Positions 47,603-57,168 of a stretch of 64,000 nt of DNA are shown in pieces. Every line of letters begins with the position of its first letter. The stretch's first letter is position 1. Location: the NCBI GenBank assembly GCA_963788085.1, contig CAWBFS010000057.1:84072-148071 (forward strand), read 5' to 3'. Under the pieces are notes generated by a model. The model did no database searches and was not told where the DNA came from. It worked only from the letters and a program-made list of their open reading frames with translations. The DNA is from AP-15 sp963788085 (GTDB taxonomy: Bacteria; Pseudomonadota; Alphaproteobacteria; ATCC43930; CGMCC-115725). The position numbers were made by a program, and so were the translations under genes.

Positions 47603-50600
47603 GTGCACCTTCTCGCCACGACGCCGGGGACCATCGCCGACGGGTCGACCGCGGTCGATCTCGCCCAGACCCCGGGCGACATCGTGGTGTTGTCGAGCGC
47701 CGACACCGATATCGCGCTCCTCGCAGCTGCACAGAAGCGGCGCCGGGCGCAGGATCCGACCGCACCCCTCCTGCGCCTCGCGCCGATCCTGCGCCTGGGC
47801 CACAACTTCTCCGTCGACCTCTATATGGAGACTGTCGCGCGCGCGCGGCTGGTGATTGCCAGGCTGCTCGGCGGCAGCGCCTATTGGCCGTATGGGATCG
47901 AGCGCCTGGTTGAAACTTGTCACACGAACGGCATCCCGCTGGCGCTGGTCCCCGGCGATGACAAACTCGATCCGGAACTCGAGCAGCTCTCCACCTTGGA
48001 GCCTGACCGGGTCCACCGGCTGTGGCGGTACCTCGCCGAAGGAGGCCCCGCCAATGCCGACAACCTGCTCCGTTATGCCGGATCTCTGATCGGCTGTGAG
48101 ATGCAATGGGCCGAGCCGGCGGCGCTGCTGCGGGCCGGGCTGTACTGGCCCGATCGCGCACTGCCGAGCCTCGGCGAGATCTCTGCGTTATGGCGCGGAA
48201 ACGGCGGGATCGTCCCGATCCTGTTTTACCGGGCGCTCGTGCAGTCGGGCAATACCGCGCCGGTCGATGGGCTCGTCGATGCTCTGCCGGCCCGGCGCCT
48301 TCGTCCGCTGCCGTTTTTCGTGCACAGTCTCAAAGATGGTGAAAGTGCCGCGCTGATCGGCGAGCTCTTCGCTGCAGCGCCGCCGGCAGTGATCCTGAAC
48401 GCTACGGGTTTCTGCGTCGGGGCCGGACGGGCCGCGGACCCGCTCGCAAGCGCGAACTGCCCGATCTTGCAAGTGGTCTTTGCCGGCGCTGACGAGGAGA
48501 GCTGGCGCTCCGGAACGCGAGGACTCGGTCCGCGGGACCTCGCGATGAATGTGGCGCTCCCGGAGATCGATGGGCGCATCCTCTCGCGGGCGGTGTCCTT
48601 CAAGGCGCCGCTCGGCCGCGATCCCGAGACCGAGGCCGATCTCGTCGGCTACGAGCCGGTCGCCGACCGCATCGCCTTCGTCGCGGATTTCGCGCGCAAT
48701 TGGGCGCGGCTGCGAGCGAAGACTTCTGCGGAACGCCGTGTCGCGCTGATCCTTGCCAATTATCCGAACCGCGACGGCCGGATCGGCAACGGCGTGGGCC
48801 TGGATACGCCGGCTTCGGCGATCGCCATCCTGCGTGCGCTTTCAGAAGCAAGCTACCGGATCGCCGATGCTCCGGATGGTCCTGAAGAATTGATCCAGCG
48901 GCTGCTCGGCGGTCCGACCAACGGCAACCCCGGTGGCCCCGCCCAGGAGTTGCTGTCCTTCGCCGATTACTCGGCTTTTTTCGCGACCCTGCCGATGGCC
49001 GTGCAGCAGGCGGTAGCGGCACGGTGGGGCGCCGCCGAGCGCGATCCGTTTTTCCGCCCCGGCCGGCTCGATTGCGGCCGCTTCGCGATCCCCGGCTTCC
49101 GCGCCGGCAACGTCGCGGTGCTGATCCAGCCGGCGCGCGGCTACAACATGGACCCGAAAGCGACCTATCACGATCCGGCATTGGTGCCGCCGCACAGCTA
49201 TTTCGCCGTGTATGCTTGGCTCGCCAACGAATTCCGCGCCGACGCTGTGATCCACCTCGGCAAGCACGGCACTCTCGAATGGCTGCCGGGTAAGGCGCTG
49301 GCTTTGTCAGCTGAATGCTTCCCGGAGGCGGTGCTCGCGCCATTGCCGCATCTCTATCCGTTCATCGTCAACGATCCCGGCGAGGGGACGCAGGCCAAAA
49401 GGCGGGCTCAGGCGGTCATTATCGACCATTTGACGCCGCCACTGACGCGCGCAGGCAGCTACGGGCCAATGGCCGAGCTCGAGCGGCTCATCGACGAATA
49501 TTACGAGGCCGCGCTGGGCGATGCCCGCCGGCTTTCCGTGCTGACCTCGGCAATCCTCGAACAAGCCCGCGCCACCGGGCTCGAAGGTGATTGCGGCATT
49601 ACCGCGGGCGATGAAACCTCCGCTGCGCTGCGCAAGCTCGACGGGTTTCTCTGCGAGCTGAAAGAACTGCAGATACGCGATGGGCTACACGTTTTTGGCC
49701 AGAGCCCTGAGGGCGAGAGGCTGCACTCGCTGCTGGTCGCCTTCGCCCGCCCGGGCCGCGGCACCGCGCCGCAGGAGGCCTCGCTGTTGCGGGCGCTGGC
49801 GGCCGATCTCGGCCTCGGCGAGGATCCGCTCGGCGAAGATCCTGCCGAGCCCTGGACCGGGGCGCGTCCTTGGGCGCTCGCCGGCCCCGGGCCTTGGCGC
49901 AGCTGCGGCGACACGGTCGAGCGTCTGGAGGCGCTGGCCTTGCGTCTTGTCGCAGGCGAAGTGGCGCCTGACCCGAGCTGGTCACAGTCCACTGCGGTTC
50001 TTGACTGGATCGATCGGCAGCTAGGGCCGGCGGTCACGGGAAGCGGCGCCGCCGAAATCTCCGGGCTTCTCGCCGGGCTCGACGGGCGTTTTGTTCCGCC
50101 CGGGCCCTCGGGTGCGCCGAGCCGCGGCCGGCCGGAGGTATTGCCGACCGGGCGCAACTTCTATTCGGTCGACACCCGCGCCGTGCCGACGCAAGCGGCC
50201 TGGCAGCTCGGCTGGAAATCGGCCGCACTCCTGCTCGAGCGCCACGCCCAGGAATACGGAGACTACCCGGCGCGCGTCGCATTGTCGGCGTGGGGTACCG
50301 CAAATATGCGAACCGGCGGGGACGACATTGCCCAGGCATTGGCGCTGATCGGCGCGCGCCCGGTATGGGAGCGATCGAGCGGCCGGGTGACCGGATTCGA
50401 GATCCTGCCGGCGTCGGTGCTCGATCGGCCGCGCGTCGATGTCACGTTGCGGGTGTCGGGGTTTTTCCGCGACGCGTTTCCCGGGCTGATCGATTTGTTC
50501 GATTCGGCCGCGCGCGCCATCGCAGCGCTCGATGAGCCGGCCTCGGTCAATCCGCTCGCTGCGCGCGTCGCCGAGGACCGGCGCACGCTCGAGGCTAACC

Positions 50601-51331
50601 GCGTTCCGCCGGAAGAAGCCGACCGGCGCGCCGGGTATCGAGTATTCGGGTCGAAACCCGGCGCATACGGGGCCGGATTGCAGACCATGATCGACGAGCG
50701 GATCTGGGACGGCGAAGCCGATCTCGCCGAGGCCTATCTCGGCTGGAGCGGCTACGCCTATGGGGCGGGTTGCGAGGGGCGCTCCGAGCGTGAAATGCTC
50801 GAGGCGCGACTGGCAGAGACCGATGCGGTGCTGCACAACCAGGACAACCGCGAGCACGATCTGCTCGACAGCGACGACTACTACCAGTTCGAGGGCGGGC
50901 TCGCGCTCGTTGTCCGTCAGCTCTCAGGCCACGCGCCGGCTGTATGGCACAACGACCACTCGCGACCCGAGATGCCGCGCATCCGTAGTCTGCGAGAGGA
51001 ATTGGGACGCGTGGTTCGCGGGCGCGCGGCCAACCCGCGCTGGATCGCCGGCGTGATGCGCCACGGCTACAAGGGCGCCGCCGAGATTGCCGCCACGGTC
51101 GACTACCTTTTTGCCTTCGCCGCGACCTCGCGAGCGGTCGACGATGCGCATTTCGACGCCCTCTACGACGCCTATCTCGCAGACGATTCGGTGCGCGGCT
51201 TCATGGCCGAGCACAACCCTGCGGCCCTCAACGAGACCCGCCGCCGCTTCCTCGAGGCAATCGACCGTGGTCTCTGGCGGCCACGCCGCAACAGCGCGCG
51301 TGAGGATCTGACGAAATGGAGCGCGGGATAG
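47603..51331 (+). CDS. cobN: Cobaltochelatase subunit CobN
   Basis: Intact 1242-residue large subunit of the aerobic ATP-dependent cobalt chelatase acting on hydrogenobyrinic acid a,c-diamide. Typical blocks include ARLLGGSAYWPYGIERL, DAVIHLGKHGTLEWLPGKAL, NFYSVDTRAVPTQAAW, LSAWGTANMRTGGDDIAQAL and LHNQDNREHDLLDSDDYYQF. The GTG start abuts the cobW stop. CobS and CobT are not in this window. That such a long gene has no frame break shows sequence quality is good in this part. Confidence 0.97.
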   Translation: MHLLATTPGTIADGSTAVDLAQTPGDIVVLSSADTDIALLAAAQKRRRAQDPTAPLLRLAPILRLGHNFSVDLYMETVARARLVIARLLGGSAYWPYGIERLVETCHTNGIPLALVPGDDKLDPELEQLSTLEPDRVHRLWRYLAEGGPANADNLLRYAGSLIGCEMQWAEPAALLRAGLYWPDRALPSLGEISALWRGNGGIVPILFYRALVQSGNTAPVDGLVDALPARRLRPLPFFVHSLKDGESAALIGELFAAAPPAVILNATGFCVGAGRAADPLASANCPILQVVFAGADEESWRSGTRGLGPRDLAMNVALPEIDGRILSRAVSFKAPLGRDPETEADLVGYEPVADRIAFVADFARNWARLRAKTSAERRVALILANYPNRDGRIGNGVGLDTPASAIAILRALSEASYRIADAPDGPEELIQRLLGGPTNGNPGGPAQELLSFADYSAFFATLPMAVQQAVAARWGAAERDPFFRPGRLDCGRFAIPGFRAGNVAVLIQPARGYNMDPKATYHDPALVPPHSYFAVYAWLANEFRADAVIHLGKHGTLEWLPGKALALSAECFPEAVLAPLPHLYPFIVNDPGEGTQAKRRAQAVIIDHLTPPLTRAGSYGPMAELERLIDEYYEAALGDARRLSVLTSAILEQARATGLEGDCGITAGDETSAALRKLDGFLCELKELQIRDGLHVFGQSPEGERLHSLLVAFARPGRGTAPQEASLLRALAADLGLGEDPLGEDPAEPWTGARPWALAGPGPWRSCGDTVERLEALALRLVAGEVAPDPSWSQSTAVLDWIDRQLGPAVTGSGAAEISGLLAGLDGRFVPPGPSGAPSRGRPEVLPTGRNFYSVDTRAVPTQAAWQLGWKSAALLLERHAQEYGDYPARVALSAWGTANMRTGGDDIAQALALIGARPVWERSSGRVTGFEILPASVLDRPRVDVTLRVSGFFRDAFPGLIDLFDSAARAIAALDEPASVNPLAARVAEDRRTLEANRVPPEEADRRAGYRVFGSKPGAYGAGLQTMIDERIWDGEADLAEAYLGWSGYAYGAGCEGRSEREMLEARLAETDAVLHNQDNREHDLLDSDDYYQFEGGLALVVRQLSGHAPAVWHNDHSRPEMPRIRSLREELGRVVRGRAANPRWIAGVMRHGYKGAAEIAATVDYLFAFAATSRAVDDAHFDALYDAYLADDSVRGFMAEHNPAALNETRRRFLEAIDRGLWRPRRNSAREDLTKWSAG

Positions 51332-51349
51332 GGATGCGCGACTCCAATT

Positions 51350-51496
51350 TCTCCCTCTCCGCCCCTGGGCGCGGAGAGGGTGGGGGTGAGGTGGGGAGAG
51401 CCCCCGTTCCAAATACCGGCCCGACCCACCTCACCCTCCCCATCGCTGACGCGACGGGTCCCCCTCCCTCTCCCCCCGCAGGCGGGCGGAGAGGGC
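51350..51496. repeat. REP pair between cobN and cobO
   Basis: CTCCCTCTCCGCCCCTGGGC with GCGGAGAGGGTGGGGGTGAG, then CACCTCACCCTCCCC, GACGCGACGGGTCCCCCTCC and CTCTCCCCCCGCAGGCGGG, CGGAGAGGG. It reaches to within a few codons of the conserved N-terminus of CobO. Confidence 0.8.
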
Positions 51497-51544
51497 TCAG
51501 GTTCCGAGACGGAGGAGGAGGTCAACCGCCGCCACAACGAAAAA

Positions 51545-52114
51545 ATGGCTCGGCGCAAGGCGGCACGCGAGCGCATGCTGGCGACGAAGACGGAAGAGCG
51601 CGGTCTTTTGATTGTCCATACCGGCAAAGGCAAGGGCAAATCGACGGCCGCCTTCGGGATGGTGCTGCGCTGCCTCGGTCACGGCATGCGGGTCGGCATT
51701 GTGCAGTTCGTCAAGGGCGTGTGGTCGACCGGGGAGCGCACCGCCCTCGAACGGTTGGGCGATCTCGTGACCTGCCGGGCGATGGGCGAGGGCTTCACCT
51801 GGGACACCCAAGACCGCGCCAGGGACATCGCCGCCGCGCGTAATGCCTGGGAGACGGCCAGGACGATGCTGGCGGATCCCTCCTATAAACTGATCCTCTT
51901 AGACGAGCTCAATATCGTGTTGCGCTACGATTACCTGCCGCTCGATGAGGTCGTGGCGGTGCTGAAGGCGAAGCCGCGCGACCTGCACGTCGTCGTCACC
52001 GGCCGCAACGCCCGGCCCGAGCTGATCGAGGCCGCCGATCTCGTGACCGAGATGACCCTCATCAAGCACCCGTTCCGCGCCGGGGTCAAAGCGCAACCGG
52101 GGATCGAGTTCTGA
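51545..52114 (+). CDS. cobO: Cob(I)yrinic acid a,c-diamide adenosyltransferase
   Basis: ATP:corrinoid adenosyltransferase, 189 residues from ATG 51545. P-loop IVHTGKGKGKSTAAFG, then VGIVQFVKGVWSTGERTALE, LILLDELNIVLRYDYLPL and VVVTGRNARPELIEAAD. Family members usually have some 15 residues more. That extension (SETEEEVNRRHNEK) is encoded just upstream but has no start codon between it and the REP. Translation therefore starts either at 51545 or inside the REP at the in-frame GTGs near 51380. The stop overlaps the cobQ ATG. Confidence 0.93.
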   Translation: MARRKAARERMLATKTEERGLLIVHTGKGKGKSTAAFGMVLRCLGHGMRVGIVQFVKGVWSTGERTALERLGDLVTCRAMGEGFTWDTQDRARDIAAARNAWETARTMLADPSYKLILLDELNIVLRYDYLPLDEVVAVLKAKPRDLHVVVTGRNARPELIEAADLVTEMTLIKHPFRAGVKAQPGIEF

Positions 52115-53662
52115 TGGCGCGAGCGCTGATGCTGCAGGGGACCGGCTCGGATGTCGGGAAATCGCTGCTGCTCGCGGGCTTGGCGCGCGCCTTCACCCGG
52201 CAGGGCCTGAGGGTGCGGCCGTTCAAGCCGCAGAACATGTCGAACAACGCCGCGGTTACGGCCGATGGCGGCGAGATCGGCCGGGCCCAGGCATTGCAGG
52301 CGCGCGCCTGCGGGACGGCCCCGGTCACCGACATGAACCCGGTGCTGCTGAAGCCGCAATCGGAAAGCGGGGCGCAGATCGTGCTACAGGGCCGGGTCTG
52401 GCGCGCCGCCGGCGCCAGCGAATACCGCCGGCTGGCCCCGAGCCTCTTGCCGGCCATCCTCGGCTCCTTCTCCCGCCTCGCCGCGGCAGCCGACCTCGTC
52501 CTCGTGGAGGGAGCGGGGAGCCCGGCGGAGATTAATCTGCGCGACGGCGACATCGCCAACATGGGTTTTGCCGAGGCGGCCGATGTCCCGGTAGTGCTGG
52601 TCGGTGATATCGAGCGCGGCGGCGTCATCGCCCAGCTGGTCGGCACCCACGCGCTGCAGTCGGCGACCGAGCGGGCGTTGCTAGCCGGATACATCGTCAA
52701 CAAATTCCGCGGCGATGTTCGGCTGTTCGATGGCGGCATCGCGGCGATCAGCGCCCGCACGGGGATGGACTGTTTTGGCGTGGTGCCGTTCTTCGCGGGT
52801 GCTTCAGCTCTACCGGCAGAAGATTCCCTGGCGCTAAACTCAACCCTCACCCACCAAGCTGCGCGCTTGGTCCCCCCTCTCCCGCACTGCGGGAGGGGGT
52901 CCCGAGCGGAGCGAGAGGGGTGAGGGCCGGGGGCCGATCCGGATTGCGGTCCCCTTGCTACCGCGCATCGCCAATTTCGACGACCTCGATCCGCTGCGCG
53001 CGGAGCCGGCGCTCGAGCTGGTCATGGTCCGAGCGGGGAGGCCGCTGCCGCGGGACGCCGCGCTTGTCATTCTTCCCGGCTCGAAGGCGACGATCGCCGA
53101 TCTCGAGTTCCTCCGACGCGAAGGATGGGACATCGACCTCCTCGCGCATCGCCGCCAGGGCGGGCGAATCCTCGGCCTTTGCGGTGGCTATCAGATGCTC
53201 GGCCGCAGCATTGCCGATCCGCTCGGTGTGGAGGGACGCAAACAGACGGTGCCCGGGCTCGGCCTTCTCGACATAGAGACCGTTCTGACCGACACCAAGC
53301 GCCTCGCCGAAACCTCCGGCGTCGAGCTAGCGAGCGGAATGCCGGTGCGAGGCTACGAAATGCACCTCGGGGAGACCACTGGGGCGGGCCTCGAACGCCC
53401 CATGCTCCGCTTGGCGAGCGGCCCGGATGGCTGCGTTAGCGCCGATGCGCTGGTCGCCGGCTGCTATCTGCACGGGCTGTTTGCGAGCGACCCCTTCCGC
53501 AGTGCGTTTCTGGCGGCATTGGGCGCGGCGCCTGGTGAAATCGCGTACGAGCACACTATCGAGACCACCCTCGATGCTCTCGCCGGGCATCTCGAGCAAT
53601 GCCTCGATCTTTCGGCGCTCCTGGCCGCCGCTCGGCCGCCCCGCCTCAGGCGAGCAGCGTAG
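52114..53662 (+). CDS. cobQ: Cobyric acid synthase with a REP-encoded insert (one frame break)
   Basis: Amidates four side chains of adenosylcobyrinic acid a,c-diamide. The N-terminal dethiobiotin-synthetase-like domain (MLQGTGSDVGKSLLLAGLAR, FKPQNMSNNAAVT, DIERGGVIAQLVGTHAL) ends near 52840. The glutamine-amidotransferase domain begins GPIRIAVPLLPRIANFDDLD and contains LGLCGGYQMLG (cysteine nucleophile) and the CYLHGLF histidine. Between them lies an 84-base REP. In the given sequence the first frame meets a TGA at 52921. Removing one C from the C6 run at about 52872 makes the whole gene open, with the REP read as a roughly 30-residue linker. Confidence 0.9.
52842..52925. repeat. REP inside cobQ
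   Basis: ACCCTCACCCACCAAGC, then CCTCTCCCGCACTGCGGGAG and GAGCGGAGCGAGAGGGGTGA. 84 bases placed exactly in the linker between the two domains of CobQ. Its sequence closely matches the 86-base REP at 56458. Confidence 0.88.
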
Positions 53663-54638
53663 CATGGGCCGCAAGCCAAGCGCCCACCAACAGCCCACCT
53701 TCGACCAGGCAAGCGAACCGGTAGAGCTGCAGTCCCCGCACGATATCGGATATCCCCGCCCGGGCGCTGCCGTCGCCCAACCACGGATCGGCAACGAGCC
53801 CCTCGGGGTAGCGGCGCGGTCCCGCCAGCGCCAGACCGAGCGCCCCCGCCATTGCGCTCTCCGGCCAGCCGGCATTGGGCGAATGGTGCTTGCGCCCGTC
53901 GCGCAGCATGATCGCCAGCGCGTGAGCCGGCCGGCAATTCTTGGCGAAGACCGCCGCCATAGCGAAAAGCATCCCGCTGAGCGGTGCCGGCACGGTGTTG
54001 AGAACATCGTCGAGGCGCGCCGCCGCCCATCCGAAGGCGCGGTACCGCGGCGTTCGATGGCCGATCATGCTGTCGAGCGTATTTGCCATCTTGTACGCGA
54101 AGAGGCCGGGCAGGCCCAGCAGCAGGTACCAGAAGACCGGGGCGACGACGCCGTCGCTAAAATTTTCCGCCAGGCTCTCGAGCGCGGCGCGTGCAACGCC
54201 GTGCGCGTCGAGGCTCATCGGGTCGCGGCCGACAATGTGGCGCACTGCCTCGCGCCCGCGATCCAAGCCGCCGTTAGCAAGCGCCCCCGCAACGGCGGCG
54301 ACATGCTCGTACAGGCTGCGCTGCGCGAGCAATACCGCGATCAGCACCGCTTCGACTACGGCGCCGACCAGGGTGCCGCGGCAGACCCGTTCGACAATCA
54401 GCCCGAACAGTGCGGCGCCGCCGACCAGCACGAAGGCCGTCACGATGCCACGTTCGCGGCGGGATGCCTCGCTGCGGGTTTCACGGTTGAGCTTGCGGTC
54501 GAAGAATGCGATCGCGCGGCCGGCGAGGACGACGGGGTGCGGGACATAACGAAAGATCGCCGGCATGTCGCCGAACAGCGCGTCGATGACGAGCCCCGCG
54601 ACGAGCAGCAGCAAAGGGTCGGCCGTCAGCGGCGTCAT
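53646..54638 (-). CDS. cobD: Adenosylcobinamide-phosphate synthase
   Basis: 330-residue membrane protein (CobD/CbiB) that attaches the aminopropanol arm. MTPLTADPLLLLVAGLVIDA then LFGDMPAIFRYVPHPVVLAG, FDRKLNRETR, SLAENFSDGVVAPVFWYLLL, YKMANTLDSMIGHRTPRYRA, GWAAARLDDVLNTVPAPLSG and KHHSPNAGWPESAMAGALGL. The start is placed at 54638; upstream in-frame sequence overlaps the oppositely directed cbiX. It is the only cob gene on the minus strand and its 3' end overlaps that of cobQ by 17 bases. Confidence 0.95.
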   Translation of the reverse strand: MTPLTADPLLLLVAGLVIDALFGDMPAIFRYVPHPVVLAGRAIAFFDRKLNRETRSEASRRERGIVTAFVLVGGAALFGLIVERVCRGTLVGAVVEAVLIAVLLAQRSLYEHVAAVAGALANGGLDRGREAVRHIVGRDPMSLDAHGVARAALESLAENFSDGVVAPVFWYLLLGLPGLFAYKMANTLDSMIGHRTPRYRAFGWAAARLDDVLNTVPAPLSGMLFAMAAVFAKNCRPAHALAIMLRDGRKHHSPNAGWPESAMAGALGLALAGPRRYPEGLVADPWLGDGSARAGISDIVRGLQLYRFACLVEGGLLVGAWLAAHATLLA

Positions 54639-54661
54639 CTTGGCCGCGGGAGGAATGGCCG

Positions 54662-55555
54662 ATGAGCGAGACGGCGGTGCTCCTCTGCGGACACGGCAGC
54701 CGCGATCCCGAAGCGGTCGCGGAATTCGAGCGGGCGGCCGGGGCATTGCGCCCGCGCGTGCCGGAATTCGATTTCGCCACCGGTTATCTCGAATTTGCCC
54801 GCCCGACGATCCGGGACGGCCTCGCTCTCTTGGCGGGGCGCGGCGCGCGGCAGATATTGGCGATCCCAGGCATGCTGTTTGCCGCAAGTCATGTCAAAAA
54901 CGACCTGCCTTGGGAAATGAACAGCTTCATCGCCGAAAATCCCGGTGTCGACGTGCGCCTGGGCCGCGATCTCGGGATCGACCCCAAGCTGCTGCATGCC
55001 GCGGCCGATCGTATCGCAGTAGCCGCGGGCGAGCCGCGGATATCGCGCGCCGAGACCTTGCTTGTAGTGGTCGGGAGGGGCACCAACGACCCTGACGCCA
55101 ATTCCAACATCTCCAAGCTCGCCCGGATGCTGTGGGAAGGCATGGGTCTGGGCTGGGCCGAGGTCGCCTTCAGCGGCGTTGCCCATCCGCGGGTCGATGC
55201 TGCGCTGATGCGGTCCGCAGCACTCGGTTTCCGCCGCATTATCGTATTTCCCTATTTTCTGTTCACCGGGGTGCTGGTGAAACGCATTTATGCGCAAACC
55301 GACACTGTCGCCGCTCTCTTTCCGGAAATCGAGTTCGTCAAGGCGCGATATTTGTGCGACCACGAGGGGGTGCTCGGCGCGTTGCGAGACCGTGTCGCCG
55401 AACTCAATGAAGGCCAGCCGGCGATGAATTGCCAGCTCTGCAAGTACCGTACTCAGATCATCGGCTACGAACACGACGCCGGCCTGCCGCAGACCGGGCA
55501 TCATCATCATGTGCGCGGTATCGGCATCGACGGCCATCACCATCGTAACGGATGA
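54662..55555 (+). CDS. cbiX: Sirohydrochlorin cobaltochelatase (CbiX) with His-rich tail
   Basis: 297 residues. Chelatase fold: VLLCGHGSRDPEAVAEFERA with the metal-site histidine, GARQILAIPGMLFAASHVKN with the second histidine, and VVVGRGTNDPDANSNISK. The C-terminal repeat of the fold is FRRIIVFPYFLFTGVLVKRI. The tail has MNCQLCKYR and two histidine clusters, GHHHHVRGIGIDGHHHH, which may store or sense metal. It would insert cobalt early, although the same cluster holds the late-insertion CobN. Its stop overlaps the next start (ATGATG at 55552). Confidence 0.9.
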   Translation: MSETAVLLCGHGSRDPEAVAEFERAAGALRPRVPEFDFATGYLEFARPTIRDGLALLAGRGARQILAIPGMLFAASHVKNDLPWEMNSFIAENPGVDVRLGRDLGIDPKLLHAAADRIAVAAGEPRISRAETLLVVVGRGTNDPDANSNISKLARMLWEGMGLGWAEVAFSGVAHPRVDAALMRSAALGFRRIIVFPYFLFTGVLVKRIYAQTDTVAALFPEIEFVKARYLCDHEGVLGALRDRVAELNEGQPAMNCQLCKYRTQIIGYEHDAGLPQTGHHHHVRGIGIDGHHHRNG

Positions 55556-57168
55556 TGTTCGATGCCTTCGTGATCGTCGATTGGAGTGCGGCAACCGTGC
55601 CGCGCACCGGGCGCGACAGCATCTGGATCTGCTGGCATGCCAAAGATGGGGAAAAGCTTGAGAACCCCCCCACCCGGCACGCCGCGAAGTCCATCCTCGC
55701 CGATTGGCTAGCGACGGCGGTGCAACGCGGGGAGCGGGTTCTTATCGGCTTCGACTTCCCGTTTGGTTATCCCTCGGGCTTCGGCGCCCGGCTTGGTCTT
55801 TCCGGACCGCCTTGGCGTGCCGTCTGGGACGAGATCGCGCGTCTCCTTCACGACTCGGAGGAGAACGGGAACAACCAATTCAAGATCGCCGCCGAATTCA
55901 ACCGGCGAGTGTCCAACGGCTGCTTTCCTTTCTGGGGGCGTCCGCCCGGGTTTGACACTCCTTTCCTGGGACCCAAGCACCATCGGGCACATGAGAGCGG
56001 CGGGTTGGCCGAGCGGCGGCTCGTCGATTTGCATATCCCGAGCGCTCAGCCCTGCTGGAAATTGCTCGGCGCGGGCTCGGTCGGCGGCCAGGCGCTGACC
56101 GGCATACCGGTGGTGCGCGCGTTGCGCGACGATCCGCGCTGGGTCGACCGCGTGCGCATCTGGCCGTTCGAAACCGGTTTACAGGCCCCCGAGGAGGGTG
56201 CGGTCGTCATCGCCGAGGTTTACCCGTCGCTTTGGGCCGTATCGCCGGCGGCCGGCGAACCCAAGGACGCGGCCCAGGTTCGGTCGGTGGCTAGGTTCTT
56301 TGCCGCGAGCGACCGCGCGGGCGAGCTCGCCGCGTTGTTCGCAGGCGATCCGTCGCTGACCCGCGAGCAGCGCAACCGGGTCGAAACCGAGGAGGCGTGG
56401 ACCCTCGGGGTGACTGCGGCAAGGCAGCGCACGATTACTATACCGGCGATGGCTTCTACCCTCACCCACCCAGCCCTGCAGGCTGGGTTCCCCCTCTCCC
56501 GCATTGCGGGAGAGGGTGCCGAGCGCAGCGAGGCGGGTGAGGGCAATGGAGCACGATCGTATATCTACATCCGCGATCCCGCGGAGATCTCGCGCCGCTC
56601 GTTTGCGCTGATCCGCTCCGAAGCGGATCTCGCGCGTTTTCCCCGCCGGATACAGCCGCTGGCGGTGCGCCTGGCGCATGCGGCCGGGGACAGCGCGATC
56701 CTCGCCGACCTCGAGTGGTCCAAGGGCGCGGTCGCGGCGGGGCGCAAGGCGCTTGCCGCAGGCGCGACCATCCTGGTCGATTCGGCCATGGTCGCCGCTG
56801 GGGTCATGATCGACCCGAACCGGATCGTCTGCACTCTGCGCGACTCTGCAACGACACGTCAGGCGGCGGCACCGGGGACCACGCGCTCGGCTGCTGCCGT
56901 CGAGCAATGGCGGCCGTTTTTGCCGGGGGCGGTGGTCGCGATCGGCAACGCACCGACCGCGCTCTTTCGATTGCTCGAGCTGCTGGCGAGCGGCGCCTCC
57001 AAGCCCGCGCTCGTTCTCGGCTTTCCGGTCGGGTTTGTCGGTGCGGCCGAGGCAAAGGCTGCGCTCGCCGCCTTTGGGCATGGGCTCGAATTCATCACCC
57101 TTCTCGGTCGGCGTGGCGGCAGCGCCCTGGCCGCCGCGGCGGTCAATGCGCTAGCGCTCGCCCCGTGA
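55552..57168 (+). CDS. cobH: DUF429-like protein fused to precorrin-8X methylmutase
   Basis: 538-residue open frame. Residues 1-300 are an RNase H-like, DUF429-type protein (FVIVDWSAATVPRTGRD, VLIGFDFPFGYPSG, VVIAEVYPSLWAV), role unknown. Residues about 303-331 are the translation of a REP element. Residues 338-538 are CobH, which moves the C-11 methyl to C-12: YIRDPAEISRRSFALIRSEA, DSAMVAAGVMIDPNRIVCTL, AIGNAPTALFRLLELL and ALVLGFPVGFVGAAEAKAAL. No stop or good independent start separates the parts, so a fused protein is expected unless an indel hides a stop. The stop overlaps the cobL GTG. Confidence 0.85.
   Translation: MMFDAFVIVDWSAATVPRTGRDSIWICWHAKDGEKLENPPTRHAAKSILADWLATAVQRGERVLIGFDFPFGYPSGFGARLGLSGPPWRAVWDEIARLLHDSEENGNNQFKIAAEFNRRVSNGCFPFWGRPPGFDTPFLGPKHHRAHESGGLAERRLVDLHIPSAQPCWKLLGAGSVGGQALTGIPVVRALRDDPRWVDRVRIWPFETGLQAPEEGAVVIAEVYPSLWAVSPAAGEPKDAAQVRSVARFFAASDRAGELAALFAGDPSLTREQRNRVETEEAWTLGVTAARQRTITIPAMASTLTHPALQAGFPLSRIAGEGAERSEAGEGNGARSYIYIRDPAEISRRSFALIRSEADLARFPRRIQPLAVRLAHAAGDSAILADLEWSKGAVAAGRKALAAGATILVDSAMVAAGVMIDPNRIVCTLRDSATTRQAAAPGTTRSAAAVEQWRPFLPGAVVAIGNAPTALFRLLELLASGASKPALVLGFPVGFVGAAEAKAALAAFGHGLEFITLLGRRGGSALAAAAVNALALAP
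56458..56543. repeat. REP encoding the linker of the DUF429-CobH fusion
   Basis: ACCCTCACCCACCCAGCC, then CCTCTCCCGCATTGCGGGAG and GAGCGCAGCGAGGCGGGTGA. 86 bases, fully open in the frame of the surrounding gene, reading STLTH, PLSRIAGEG and ERSEAGEG. Confidence 0.88.
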
